Positions 1 through 8,653 are shown, counted from the stretch's first letter. The stretch: 64,000 nucleotides of DNA from JASGDN01 sp049841275 (GCA_049841275.1 JASGDN010000036.1:15916-79915); one strand, 5' to 3'. Program-made: numbers and translations. The notes: generated from the sequence alone by a model not told the origin.

Positions 1-1
1 G

Positions 2-190
2 GTGGAACAGGAGCCGATGCCGGCCGACGATCCCTTCTGGGACGCACCACGCATGATCCTCACGCCACACCTCGCCGGGGCATCTGCCCCGAAAGAACGG
101 CGCGTAGTGGAGATCTTCCGCGACAACCTGGTCCGCTTCCAGAACGGCGAGCCGCTCGTGAACGCCGTGGACAAGGCTCGCGGCTACTAG
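2..190 (+). CDS. D-2-hydroxyacid dehydrogenase, C-terminal fragment
   Basis: This is the last 62 codons of a gene that begins before the window. The peptide has the C-terminal signature of NAD-dependent D-2-hydroxyacid dehydrogenases: a stretch reading MILTPHLAG, in which the His is the catalytic acid/base of the family, followed by a helix (ERRVVEIFRDNLVRF) and the usual ending NGEPLVNAVD. The family reduces 2-oxoacids or oxidises D-2-hydroxyacids (phosphoglycerate, glyoxylate or lactate type). The fragment cannot say which substrate. A perfect hairpin follows 23 bases downstream and probably ends the transcript. The family assignment is firm; the subfamily is unknown. Confidence 0.85.
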   Translation: MEQEPMPADDPFWDAPRMILTPHLAGASAPKERRVVEIFRDNLVRFQNGEPLVNAVDKARGY

Positions 191-213
191 ACCCGATCCA
201 GACACCGATGATG

Positions 214-247
214 CGATGCGTTCCGGAAGTCGTTCCGGAACGCATCG
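214..247 (+). terminator. Intrinsic-terminator-like hairpin
   Basis: A perfect 15-bp inverted repeat (214-228 with 233-247) separated by 4 bases lies just after the dehydrogenase stop. There is no long T-run, as with most terminators in this window, so termination is inferred from position and stem strength. Confidence 0.6.
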
Positions 248-304
248 TGCGATTCCGGCCTCGTTCGCTACCCGTTTGCCCGTCGCAATGGGAACCGATG
301 CCGC

Positions 305-985
305 ATGGAAACGCTCTACCTGAAGGCGTTGGGACTGGGAATCGCCGGATTCGACCCCAGCGGCGCATTGGTCGCCATGGCCTTCCTCGCCGCCGGCGCC
401 ACCCGCAAGGCTGTCTTCCTCTTCTGCCTCGTGTACCTGACCGGGACGATCCTCCTCCTCACCATCGCCTCGGTGATCCTCAGCACGACATTACCCGGCA
501 CCGACTGGCGCATCCTCGATAGCCACCCCCGAACGAAGGCAGTGGTGGAACTGGCGATCGGCATCGTCCTCCTCGCCATTGCCACCTACCATCACTTCCA
601 CACAGGCACCACTCGATCCTCGAAGCCCCGCTCCCTCCCGGTCTCGATCTGGGCAACGGCCGGAACCGGTCTGCTGCTGGCAATCGGGGTGATTGGCGAT
701 CCGGCATTGCTCGCCTTCACGGTCGTCGCCGGCACTGCGAGCAACCTCCTCACGATCGCGATCGCGCAGATCGTCGCCGTTGTCGCCAGCAAGATACTGG
801 TCGTAGTGGTGATGATCGCCGTCGCGGTCGACACCGATGGCCAGCTCATCGAGCGGCTGCGCACGTGGTGGACGCGCGCTACCCCGGCAATGGGACGGAT
901 TGTCACGATCGTGCTGATCGTCATGGCCTTCGCGCTCATCGTCAATGCCGCCTGGTGGTTCCGGACCGATACCTTCATCTTGTGA
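305..985 (+). CDS. Six-TM membrane protein, LysE/GAP-like
   Basis: A 226-residue integral membrane protein with about six hydrophobic segments: near residues 5-30, 33-60, 75-95, 115-135, 140-175 and 195-220. A charged loop around residues 98-110 separates the two halves. The N-terminal pattern (GIAGFDPSGALVAMAFLAAG, then RKAVFLFCLVYLTGT) resembles GAP/LysE-superfamily exporters. These begin with a half-repeat containing a conserved small-residue/Pro motif and move small solutes out of the cell. No substrate can be inferred. The gene stands alone, about 200 bases upstream of the glycosidase-like gene. The start has only a weak ribosome site, so an alternative start is possible. Function is assigned at fold level only. 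Confidence 0.6.
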   Translation: METLYLKALGLGIAGFDPSGALVAMAFLAAGATRKAVFLFCLVYLTGTILLLTIASVILSTTLPGTDWRILDSHPRTKAVVELAIGIVLLAIATYHHFHTGTTRSSKPRSLPVSIWATAGTGLLLAIGVIGDPALLAFTVVAGTASNLLTIAIAQIVAVVASKILVVVVMIAVAVDTDGQLIERLRTWWTRATPAMGRIVTIVLIVMAFALIVNAAWWFRTDTFIL

Positions 986-1188
986 TCATGTCTGTGAGAC
1001 AGGAATCCCCGCGGAACCAAGCCTCGTCATATTGTCCAGCGACGGGCGCGATCTTCGCCAAAGCAGCCGGTTTCGTGTAGGCTAAAGGTGACGTTCCGTT
1101 CGGACCCGTGCATCATCGTTCCTGGACACTTGGCCGATCGCACGTGCCCTCCGGACCCCGCTGTTCCTCGCTGGAGTCCCGCCCGGCC

Positions 1189-3063
1189 ATGCACGAATCC
1201 CCAGAACCACCATCAAGCCCCTCCTCGGTGGTGGTCTTGCGCAATCAAAGCGATCGACCGCTTCCGTGGCTCACCTGGCCCTATGGCCTCATCTTCCTTG
1301 TGGCATTGCTCGGCGTCGCCGCCACGTATGCCTACGACGCCTTCCTGAAATCCGATTCGCCCCCCCAGGAACTCGTCTTCCGCGTGGTCGATGCCAACGA
1401 TGCGCCGGTCGCAGGCGCCGTCGTCCGCGTCGGGAATGTCGAGCAGGTGACCGATAATGATGGCCTCGCCCGGCTTCCTGGCCGCGAGGGCACGCAGCCG
1501 ATCACGGTCGAACGGGAGGGGTTCGTCGGCGAGCAGGGCACGATTGACCCCGCCGACGGCAACCGCCGCGAAATCACATTGCATGCCGTGTCCCACGCAT
1601 CAGGCGACGAACAGGCCGCCGTCACACCCGCGCCTGCCCCTCCGGACAACGCTACAACCGCCGTCGATACGTCGGCGACGCCATCGCATCTCGACTCGAC
1701 ATCGGTCGCCCCGATCGCCTCCCCCGGAACGACACTCGAAGGTCTGAGCGGTGACGAGATTGCGGGCAAGGTCCTCGATACCGAGGGCAAGCCGATCCAG
1801 GGTGCGCGGGTCGCCTCCGGAGACACCTGGAGCGTGACCGGTGCGGACGGCATCTACCATCTCGACCGTGCGAAGGTCGATGCCAGCAAGCCGCTTCGCG
1901 CGTTCGCCTCCGGCTACCCGGACACAGACGTGCCCGTGCCCGCCGCCGGAATCGCCCAGAACGTCACCCTCGATGAATACATGGTGAAGGCGATCTACCT
2001 GAATCCGACCATCACCGATACTCCGGAGAAAATCCAGGCGCTGATCGACATCGCCAATACGACTGAAATCAATGCGATCGTGATCGACATCAAGGAGGAA
2101 TGGATCTTCTACGATACTCAGGTCAAACTCTTCCGCGATGCCGGCACCGTCAATCCGATCATCGACGTACCCGCCATGCTCAAGCAGATGCAGGACAACG
2201 GCATATACACGATCGCCCGGCTCGTGGTCTTCAAGGACAGCCTCGTCGCCGAAAAGCGCCAGGACCTGGCCGTGAAATCGACCGTCACCGGCGATGCCTG
2301 GCGCGACATGAATGACGTCGCCTGGGTGAATCCGGCCAACCACGAGTTGTGGGAGGCGAACACGCAACTGGCCGTCGAAGCGGCCACCCTTGGATTCGAT
2401 GAGATCCAGTTCGACTACGTTCGCTTCCCGACCGATGGCGACCTGGAGACGATGGACTTCGGTTTCGAGTTCACCCAGGCCGCCCGCGAGCATGCGATCA
2501 ACGGCTTTGTGGACTACGCCTACCAGCGGCTCATTCCGACCGGCGCAAAGCTCTCCGCGGATGTCTTCGGCTACACCCTACTCGTCCAGGACGACCTCGG
2601 AATCGGCCAGAATCTGAAGACCCTGGAGCCCCATCTCGACTTCCTGAGTCCGATGGTCTACCCCTCGCACTACGGCGACAACTTCCAGGGCTATGCACCC
2701 CCCAACGACTACCCCGGCGAGGTAGTCGGCATCTCGATGCAGAGCGGTGTCGACCTCCTCGGTCTCACCCCGAAGAAGCTGCGTCCCTGGCTGCAGGACT
2801 TCGACTATTTCGGCGATGAGAAGCCATACAACGCGCCGGAAGTGCGCGCCCAGATCGACGCGACGGAGGAAGCCGGCGCATCCGGCTGGATGCTCTGGTC
2901 GCCAGACAACGCCTACACAGTAGATGCGCTCGAACCCGAGTCTTCGTCGAGGCATCGTGACGGAACGAGTCTCGCAGCCATCGCGGCGCTTGCGGGAATG
3001 GCGGTCGTCCCGGCTCATGCTGCTGGAATGGCGGTCCAACGGGAAGCGCCGATCATCGCCTGA
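1189..3063 (+). CDS. Membrane-anchored DUF4015-type glycoside hydrolase-like protein
   Basis: About 624 aa from the preferred start at 1189; an upstream ATG at 1108 is in frame but adds an implausible leader. A single TM segment near residues 25-45 (WPYGLIFLVALLGVAATYAY) anchors the protein with the rest outside. Two beta-sandwich modules of the carboxypeptidase-regulatory type follow (VFRVVDANDAPVAGAVVRV and GKVLDTEGKPIQGARVASG), separated by a Thr/Pro/Ala linker. The catalytic-like TIM-barrel part starts near KAIYLNPTITDTPEKI and includes INAIVIDIKEEW, GFDEIQFDYVRFP and DFLSPMVYPSHY. That set of motifs is typical of the putative glycosidases in PF13200 (DUF4015). The Asp and Glu residues in these strands are the likely catalytic acids. 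The last 45 residues are low complexity with a weak hydrophobic stretch. It ends 20 bp from the converging ecfA gene. The substrate is unknown; a cell-wall or polysaccharide target is a guess. Confidence 0.8.
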   Translation: MHESPEPPSSPSSVVVLRNQSDRPLPWLTWPYGLIFLVALLGVAATYAYDAFLKSDSPPQELVFRVVDANDAPVAGAVVRVGNVEQVTDNDGLARLPGREGTQPITVEREGFVGEQGTIDPADGNRREITLHAVSHASGDEQAAVTPAPAPPDNATTAVDTSATPSHLDSTSVAPIASPGTTLEGLSGDEIAGKVLDTEGKPIQGARVASGDTWSVTGADGIYHLDRAKVDASKPLRAFASGYPDTDVPVPAAGIAQNVTLDEYMVKAIYLNPTITDTPEKIQALIDIANTTEINAIVIDIKEEWIFYDTQVKLFRDAGTVNPIIDVPAMLKQMQDNGIYTIARLVVFKDSLVAEKRQDLAVKSTVTGDAWRDMNDVAWVNPANHELWEANTQLAVEAATLGFDEIQFDYVRFPTDGDLETMDFGFEFTQAAREHAINGFVDYAYQRLIPTGAKLSADVFGYTLLVQDDLGIGQNLKTLEPHLDFLSPMVYPSHYGDNFQGYAPPNDYPGEVVGISMQSGVDLLGLTPKKLRPWLQDFDYFGDEKPYNAPEVRAQIDATEEAGASGWMLWSPDNAYTVDALEPESSSRHRDGTSLAAIAALAGMAVVPAHAAGMAVQREAPIIA

Positions 3064-3083
3064 CGGCCACGAAAGCACCGGCG

Positions 3084-4778
3084 TCAGCGGATGCGCCCCA
3101 CCACTTGCTCCGCCTCCTCGACGGTCAGCACCTCGCCGCCAAGCAGGGCGTTCATCTGGGTCGAGAACGTCAGCGATCCGGTCAACACCTCGCGCGGCGA
3201 TCCGGTCGCAACGATCTCGCGATCGCCGAGCAGCACCACCGTTTGCGAGAATCGCGCCATCAGCTCGACATCGTGCGTCGCGATGACGACCGGCATGCCT
3301 TCCGCACAGAGGCCTCCGAGAAGCGTCATCAGCGCATCCTTGGCCCGCCAGTCCATGCCGCGCGTCGGCTCGTCTAGCAGCAGGATCGACGGCGAGCCGG
3401 CCAGCACCACCGCAATCGCGGCCCGCACGCGCTCCCCGACGCTGAGATCGCTCGGATGACGGTTCGCCAGATCCGCAATCCCGATCCGTTCCAATACATC
3501 ATCCACGTCATCGCGGGACATGGCGACCTGCCGCCGGGCTCCAGCCGCATCGATGGCCGCCTGGACATCGGCGCGCACCGTTTCGTGCCAGAGCAGCGCG
3601 GCGGGCTGTTGCGGCACATACCCGATCCCCCCAACCAGATCGCCGGGCGGCATCATCGACGCGCCGGCCCGAATCGTCACGCGTCCCTTGCGTGGCCGGT
3701 CGAGACCGGAGATAGCCCGCAGCAGGCTCGTCTTCCCGCTGCCGTTGCGGCCCATCAATGCCACCATCTCGCCCATCCGAATGGAGAGCGAGATATCGCG
3801 CAGGACATCCCGGCCACCGCGCTGGACCGTGACCCGTTCGAGCCGGACAGCCTCCGGACCAGATACTGTCGACTTGGGATATGTCGCCTGAGACACGCCT
3901 TGGATCAAGTCATCTGCGAGTCGTTCATCGCTATTTCGGGCTGATACGGGATATGTCGCTTCGAGCGCCCGGCGCCCCTCCTTCATCGTCAGCGGCAGTG
4001 GTGACCAGCCGACGCGGACGCCAAGCTGTGTCACCGGCGGCAGCGCCTCGTTCGGCAGCCGCGGGAGCATCGCAGCGACCGGGCCACCTGCAGTCCCGCC
4101 TCCGGGCAGCATCTCGACAACACGGTCCGCATGATGCAGCGTCCGTTCGAGCCGGTGCTCGGACATCAGGATCGTCGTCCCCAGATCGTCGTTGAGGCGC
4201 TTCACAACCGTCAGTACATCCTCGGCCGCCCACGGATCGAGCTGGCTCGTCGGCTCGTCGAGCACCAGCACACGGGGATGCAACGCCATCGCGGACGCGA
4301 TCGCCACCCGCTGCCGCTCGCCGCCGGAGAGGGTCGCCGGTGACCGTTCGCGCAGGTGGCCGATCCCCAGGAGATCGAACGCCTCCTCCACCCGCTTGCG
4401 CATCGTCGCCCGTGGCACGCCGGCCTGTTCCATGCCGAACGCGATCTCATCGTCCACGCGATCGGTGAGCATCTGCGCCTCGGGATCCTGGAAGACGAAT
4501 CCGACGATGGCTGCCAGGTCGCGGGGACCGTGCGACCGCGTATCGAGCCCGGCGACGCGAACCACCCCGGCCAGCCGGCCGCCAGAAAAGTGCGGCACCA
4601 GCCCGTTCACCAGCCGCAGGAGCGTCGACTTCCCGGAGCCGGACTCTCCCACCACCAGCGTGAACGATGCCGTATCAAGGTGGAGAGAGACATCGCGCAA
4701 GGCCGGTTCCGATATGGCGGGATAGGCGTAGGAAACGTCCTCGATGGCAACAATGGACGGGACAAGGGATGCCGTCAT
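3084..4778 (-). CDS. ECF transporter ATPase, fused EcfA-EcfA
   Basis: A 564-residue cytoplasmic ATPase made of two complete ABC domains. Domain 1 has Walker A GESGSGKST, signature LSGGERQR and Walker B VLVLDEPTSQLD. Domain 2 has Walker A GRNGSGKTS, signature LSVGERVR (the second Gly replaced by Val) and Walker B ILLLDEPTRGMD. Fused A1-A2 ATPases are a known form in energy-coupling-factor importers, where they drive vitamin uptake together with EcfT and a substrate-binding S protein. The start ATG at 4778 overlaps the ecfT stop by 4 bp (ATGA), so translation is coupled. It is the last gene of the cobalamin-riboswitch operon, which points to a cobalamin-type substrate. No S-component gene is visible in the operon. 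Confidence 0.9.
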   Translation of the reverse strand: MTASLVPSIVAIEDVSYAYPAISEPALRDVSLHLDTASFTLVVGESGSGKSTLLRLVNGLVPHFSGGRLAGVVRVAGLDTRSHGPRDLAAIVGFVFQDPEAQMLTDRVDDEIAFGMEQAGVPRATMRKRVEEAFDLLGIGHLRERSPATLSGGERQRVAIASAMALHPRVLVLDEPTSQLDPWAAEDVLTVVKRLNDDLGTTILMSEHRLERTLHHADRVVEMLPGGGTAGGPVAAMLPRLPNEALPPVTQLGVRVGWSPLPLTMKEGRRALEATYPVSARNSDERLADDLIQGVSQATYPKSTVSGPEAVRLERVTVQRGGRDVLRDISLSIRMGEMVALMGRNGSGKTSLLRAISGLDRPRKGRVTIRAGASMMPPGDLVGGIGYVPQQPAALLWHETVRADVQAAIDAAGARRQVAMSRDDVDDVLERIGIADLANRHPSDLSVGERVRAAIAVVLAGSPSILLLDEPTRGMDWRAKDALMTLLGGLCAEGMPVVIATHDVELMARFSQTVVLLGDREIVATGSPREVLTGSLTFSTQMNALLGGEVLTVEEAEQVVGRIR

Positions 4779-5827
4779 CGATCCGCCTCCGGCCCAAACG
4801 CCGCGAGAACGGCCGGCGTCGCCAGCAGCGGCAACACGATCATCACGACAAGATCGACCGGAGGCCATGTCAACCGGGGATACGGGTCGAACGTCAGGCC
4901 CGCCCGATGCGTCGCCCATCGCGCCAGGAAGACGCCCGCAACTACGATTGCCCCGGCACACACCAGGGAATCCGTCCAGCGCCAGCGGGCCTCCCGGTAT
5001 CGTGTACGCAGGACAACCACCGCCGGGCGACGCAGCAAGCCAACCGTAAGCGCACCAATGCCGCCGGCGAGCAGGATCGGCCAGGCGATGCGTCCCCCGG
5101 TGAAAAGGTCGTAGCAGGCAGCCGCCAACGCCACCAGACCGGCGACCAGCGAAAGGTCCGCAAGCCAGGCCCGTCGTGCGGACATCGCGCCAGCCGTACC
5201 GCCGAACCCGCGCGCCTCTAGCACCTCCGCGGTCGTCATCGCGCGTTCCAGCCCCTGCGCCAGCAACGGTACGATCAGCGGCAGGAATGTCCTCGGCCCA
5301 TGCAACGGCATCCCGCGCAACCGCATCGACTCGCGGATGTCGGTGAAGGATCGCGAGAGTTCCGGCAGGAAGACCCACGCCACGGACCCCGCCACCGCCA
5401 GAACGGCGACCCGCTGGGGCAGGATTCGCATCAGATCGATCCAGCGGGCAAGCGCCCCCAGCGTGGTGCCGATCAGCAGCAGAACGAAGAGCGCGAGGGC
5501 GCTCACGACGCCGTAGGCAAATGCGTTCCACGTCAGGTCGCCCCCGATCAGCGGCCAGGCGTCCGGCAGGGACAGCAACACGCGATCGCCCGACCGCACG
5601 GTGAGGACGTTGAAGACGACGCCGATCGCCAGCATCACGGGCGCGAGGCGCAGCATCCAGCCGATACCGACGAGACGCTCCGGCGAGACACACGCGAAGC
5701 GCACGGTGAGGGCGATCATCCCAAGTTCGGCCAGCACGAAGGGGTTGCGGGCAACGAATGCCACCAGGAAGGCACACCCTCCCCAGACGAGCCACGCACG
5801 GACATCGAACGACGGCGTCGCCCTCAT
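4775..5827 (-). CDS. ECF transporter transmembrane component EcfT
   Basis: A 350-residue membrane protein with about five to seven hydrophobic segments. It carries the two EcfT coupling-helix signatures: an Arg-Gly motif in MRLRGMPLHGPR and LEARGFGG, which in the family contact the grooves of the two ATPase domains. The N-terminal half (ARNPFVLAELGMIALTVRF, then GVVFNVLTV) is typical of CbiQ/EcfT proteins. Two extra hydrophobic segments after LEARGFGG make it longer than the usual 250-270 aa. It overlaps the DUF4430 gene upstream and the ecfA gene downstream by 4 bp each. Those overlaps put it firmly in one translationally coupled operon under the cobalamin riboswitch. Confidence 0.9.
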   Translation of the reverse strand: MRATPSFDVRAWLVWGGCAFLVAFVARNPFVLAELGMIALTVRFACVSPERLVGIGWMLRLAPVMLAIGVVFNVLTVRSGDRVLLSLPDAWPLIGGDLTWNAFAYGVVSALALFVLLLIGTTLGALARWIDLMRILPQRVAVLAVAGSVAWVFLPELSRSFTDIRESMRLRGMPLHGPRTFLPLIVPLLAQGLERAMTTAEVLEARGFGGTAGAMSARRAWLADLSLVAGLVALAAACYDLFTGGRIAWPILLAGGIGALTVGLLRRPAVVVLRTRYREARWRWTDSLVCAGAIVVAGVFLARWATHRAGLTFDPYPRLTWPPVDLVVMIVLPLLATPAVLAAFGPEADR

Positions 5828-6504
5828 CCGAGGTGCATCCGGGTGCGGGAGGCCGTGCGGCGCACCAGCAGCACACCACCCACGCCCACCGCCAGGAGGA
5901 TGATCCCTGCGCCGGCATAGGCAGCCGTCGATGGAGAAGCCGCCGCCGGCATCGCCAGACCGACCGAACGCACCGACGCCTGAAGCGGTGACGCGTCGGG
6001 ATCGAAGCCGCTACGAGCCATCACGTCGTCGAGCGACAGGAACGGAACGTCCGCCGGCAGCCCCTGCCCACCCGCCCAGGCCCAGCCGTAGATCTGTCCG
6101 GCCTCCACCTTCACCCCTGACGCACCGAGCGGACTCATCACCCACCCGCTGTCACCAACCAGGAGGTACCGCCAGAACGGGGAATTGCTATCGGCCGTCT
6201 GGCAAAGGCGTGTCCGGCAGGCAGAGACATCGCAGCCCACGACCTCGATCTTGCAGACGCCCTGGCCGTAGCCGCCGAATCCGATCGCAAGCACCGTCAG
6301 CCCTGAACGCTCGAGCAGTGCAACGCCATCGATCTGCTCGCCATCCAGAGGCACGGTGGCATAGCTGTATGCGCCATCGCCATAGGAGATCACGAGTCCG
6401 GCGACATCCGGAGGCGCCGTTGCCGATACCGATGCTGGCGGCGCACCGCCAGACATGGCGGCCAGCAGCGCCCACGCAACGAGGACCGGGAGGATGCGTG
6501 GCAT
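5824..6504 (-). CDS. Secreted, C-terminally anchored DUF4430 (transcobalamin beta-like) protein
   Basis: 226 aa from the chosen start at 6504, which has GGGAGG eight bases upstream and gives a clean Sec signal peptide (PRILPVLVAWALLAAMSGGA). The mature part opens with a beta-strand (GLVISYGDGAYSYATVPL). It then has a ligand-pocket pattern seen in the DUF4430 / transcobalamin C-terminal domain: VALLERSGLTV, four Cys in the stretch from GVCKIEVVGCDVSACRTRLC, and the hallmark FWRYLLVGDSGW with GVKVEAGQIYGWAWAG. The C-terminus is a TM helix (YAGAGIILLAVGVGGVLLV) followed by Arg residues, so the domain is displayed on the outer face of the membrane. It sits between the alpha-toroid gene and ecfT. 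The DUF4430 identity is by eye; the cobalamin link rests on riboswitch and neighbours. Confidence 0.7.
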   Translation of the reverse strand: MPRILPVLVAWALLAAMSGGAPPASVSATAPPDVAGLVISYGDGAYSYATVPLDGEQIDGVALLERSGLTVLAIGFGGYGQGVCKIEVVGCDVSACRTRLCQTADSNSPFWRYLLVGDSGWVMSPLGASGVKVEAGQIYGWAWAGGQGLPADVPFLSLDDVMARSGFDPDASPLQASVRSVGLAMPAAASPSTAAYAGAGIILLAVGVGGVLLVRRTASRTRMHLG

Positions 6505-6570
6505 CCTCCCGGCCTCCCGCCCGTTCATCGACGTGGTGAATGCCCGCCCAGGACGCACGACCGCGACCGG

Positions 6571-7569
6571 CTACGCCGCCAGCGCCGCGGCCGCCGGGAC
6601 GATCGGGAATGCAACCTCGGCCTGCGCTGGAATCGCCTGCACCGTCGCGAGCAGGTTCGGACCCGGCATCGAATCCTGGTAGAGGAACGAACCGTCGGCA
6701 TTCTGGAAGGTCGCCAGCGCTGCACTCAGCGGGGAGACATCCTCACCGACCGCCAGCAAGCCCTGGATCGCCAGCGCCGTCGAATTGGCGTCCGGCAACG
6801 ACCCTTCCGCCGCGTTGTAAGATGCGCCGCCCGTGGTGATGGTCGTCTTCAGGTACGCTGCGCCACGCGTCGCCAGATCGCTCTTCTCCTCGCCCATCGC
6901 CGCCAACGCCTGCAGCACCATCGCCGTGGTGTTGCTGTCGGCATTTGCATCGTCGGCCGAGCCGTCGAAAGACCAACCGCCGTTCGTGGCCTGACCCTGC
7001 TGGATGGCATCGAGCGCAGAATCCGGAATGTCGGATCCGGTCGCCTTCAACGCCAGGATGGCCAGAGCGTGATCGTAGAAGCCACCGCCGTAGATGCCAG
7101 TCTCCGCGTTTTGGCCGTGCTGGACGATCAAGATCGGCGTCACCGAAGCGAACCCGTTCGGATCGACACCGGCCGCAATCAGGCCAAGCGTCAGCTTCGC
7201 CGCCTGTCCGACCCCCGTCTGGGTGTAGACCAGCGCGACATCGCCACTCTCCAGATAGCCGATCGCCTTGTCGATGGAATCACCGACATCGACACCCGCG
7301 CCCTTCGCGGCAGCCAGTGCCGTAAGCGCGTCGACCGTCGTTCCCGCATCCGGTTCCCCGGAGAAGCCCATGAACGACCCGTCGTCGTTCTGCTGCGAGA
7401 TCAGCCAGGCAGTCGCCGCTTCGATGCCGCCACCCGACACCGGCGATGCGACCGGAGATGCAGCAGGCGACGCCTGCGCCAGCACTCCGCGCGCTCCTGG
7501 CAACAACGCCACCATCATCGCCAGCACGATCCCCAGGATCGCGATAACGCTTCGCCCTCGTGCTCTCAT
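6571..7569 (-). CDS. Secreted alpha/alpha-toroid protein, intrinsic-factor alpha-domain-like
   Basis: 332 aa from the ATG at 7569, which has GAAGGGA upstream and begins a Sec signal peptide (SVIAILGIVLAMMVALLPGA). An Ala-Ser-Pro-Val linker follows, then six or so helical repeats typical of the squalene-cyclase / prenyltransferase / transcobalamin alpha-6:alpha-6 barrel: AATAWLISQQNDDGSFMGF, TTVDALTALAAAKG, YDHALAILALKATG, ATNGGWSFDG, SNTTAMVLQALAAMG, STALAIQGLLAVG and FQNADGSFLYQ. No cyclase acid motif (DxDD) is seen, so a binding rather than catalytic role is likely. It is the first gene after the cobalamin riboswitch and precedes the DUF4430 gene. Human intrinsic factor has exactly these two domains in one chain. 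The cobalamin-binding role is inference. Confidence 0.75.
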   Translation of the reverse strand: MRARGRSVIAILGIVLAMMVALLPGARGVLAQASPAASPVASPVSGGGIEAATAWLISQQNDDGSFMGFSGEPDAGTTVDALTALAAAKGAGVDVGDSIDKAIGYLESGDVALVYTQTGVGQAAKLTLGLIAAGVDPNGFASVTPILIVQHGQNAETGIYGGGFYDHALAILALKATGSDIPDSALDAIQQGQATNGGWSFDGSADDANADSNTTAMVLQALAAMGEEKSDLATRGAAYLKTTITTGGASYNAAEGSLPDANSTALAIQGLLAVGEDVSPLSAALATFQNADGSFLYQDSMPGPNLLATVQAIPAQAEVAFPIVPAAAALAA

Positions 7570-7662
7570 GCAGTTCCCTTCCAGACGCGAACTCGCGCCA
7601 GCCATTCCATCGTGCCGAACGCCCCGCGGGAACGCCGGATCACTCCCGAAACCAACGCAAAT

Positions 7663-7689
7663 GCCCCGCTCCTTGATGAGGAGCGGGGC
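7663..7689 (-). terminator. Terminator hairpin, probable riboswitch expression platform
   Basis: A perfect 10-bp GC-rich stem (7663-7672 with 7680-7689) with a 7-base loop, followed on the minus strand by ATTTGCG. It lies between the B12 aptamer and the first gene, the place expected for a ligand-controlled terminator. Confidence 0.6.
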
Positions 7690-7759
7690 GAACCCGGAAC
7701 GCGTTACCCCAGCACTTCATCGTGCGGCCGGGACGCGATCGCATCCGGAACCGGATGCC

Positions 7760-7935
7760 TCCTCCCTCTGACGCGAAGGGAGCAGCCTGCCACGATCCCA
7801 GGTCGCCTGACTTCCGCCAGCATAGCGGTCACAGTTGCGCGACAGTTCCGGACTCGCACCGGATTCCCCTGGCTCACCGAAGCGTACACGCCTCGCCGAT
7901 CGTCGCGCCCGCGTATCGCGGGCACGGCAATCGTC
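7760..7935 (-). promoter_or_regulatory. Cobalamin riboswitch
   Basis: On the minus strand the conserved core is clear. GGGGAATCCGGTGCGAGTCC (plus coordinates about 7848-7867) is followed by GGAACTGTCGCGCAACTGTG. After a short variable hairpin comes AGTCAGGCGACCTGG, the B12-box equivalent (about 7799-7813). A hairpin with CTCCCTTCGCG and a GGAG-rich return strand lies just downstream. This is the standard order of a B12 aptamer. It sits upstream of the alpha-toroid/DUF4430/EcfT/EcfA operon, so ligand binding should switch uptake off. A TTGACA box at 7954-7959 (minus strand) could be the promoter -35, but its -10 is weak. Confidence 0.9.
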
Positions 7936-7988
7936 CCACTCCGCAAGGCAGCATGTCAATCGCCCCGCGACGACCGCGACGGCAGCGC

Positions 7989-8621
7989 TCAGCTGTCGTA
8001 GACCGGCAGCCGCGCGACGAGGACCCCCTCCTCCGGCGCCATCTTCAGCACATATTCCGGATGGTTGGGAATCAGGATATCGGGACCGCCCGCGCTTGGC
8101 GTGACAACGAGCACATCGTGTGCGCCCGTCTCGATGAGATCGGAGACGGCGCCGATCTCGGCCCCCTGCTCGTCTTCCACCTTCAGGCCGATAAGCTGGA
8201 AGAGGAAATACTCGCCTTCCGCAAGCGGCCGCGCGTCGCTGCCGGCGATCTTCACCGCGCGCCCGCTCAGCTCCTTCGCCTGCTCCGGCGTGGTGATGCC
8301 TTCCAGCCGGATCAGCAACAGATCGCCGTGCTCACGTACGGCGAGCAACCGCATCGGCACGGGTGGCTCCCCGATGTAGACCTGCTTCACGGTGGCAAGG
8401 TGATCCGGCTGATCGGTGAGCACGCGCATCTTGAGTTCGCCACGCACCCCATGGCTCCCCGCCAGCACACCCTCGGTAAGGAATGTCTCGGAGACGGGTG
8501 TCGTCGGCTCGGGACCGGCCGTCTCGATCAGCCGCTTCACACGGGGGGCGGTGCGTCGCCGGGGACTGGCGGCCGGACGCCGCTTCGGGGCGCCGGAACC
8601 GGGATCGGAAGATTCGGGCAC
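7989..8621 (-). CDS. rimM: Ribosome maturation factor RimM
   Basis: 210 aa from the GTG at 8621, chosen because AGGAG lies six bases upstream; a GTG at 8651 has no ribosome site. After an Arg/Pro-rich N-terminal tail of about 35 residues, the RimM core starts at LTEGVLAGSHGVRGELKMRVLTD (the conserved G-x-HG-x-x-GE motif). It continues through VREHGDLLLIRLEGITTPEQAKEL to the PRC-barrel domain (EYFLFQLIGLKVEDEQG, DLIETGAHDVLVV, ILIPNHPEYVL). RimM binds ribosomal protein S19 in the 30S head and aids 16S rRNA maturation. It is the last gene of the rpsP-khpA-rimM cluster, separated from khpA by 100 bases that hold a strong hairpin. Confidence 0.95.
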   Translation of the reverse strand: MPESSDPGSGAPKRRPAASPRRRTAPRVKRLIETAGPEPTTPVSETFLTEGVLAGSHGVRGELKMRVLTDQPDHLATVKQVYIGEPPVPMRLLAVREHGDLLLIRLEGITTPEQAKELSGRAVKIAGSDARPLAEGEYFLFQLIGLKVEDEQGAEIGAVSDLIETGAHDVLVVTPSAGGPDILIPNHPEYVLKMAPEEGVLVARLPVYDS

Positions 8622-8653
8622 AAGGAACTCCTGACGAGAAGGCTCAAACACGC

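Noticed and set aside
4779..5918. Upstream extension of the ECF ATPase frame
   Set aside because: The extension is the shadow of ecfT. The ATG at 4778 overlaps the ecfT stop in the normal ATGA manner.
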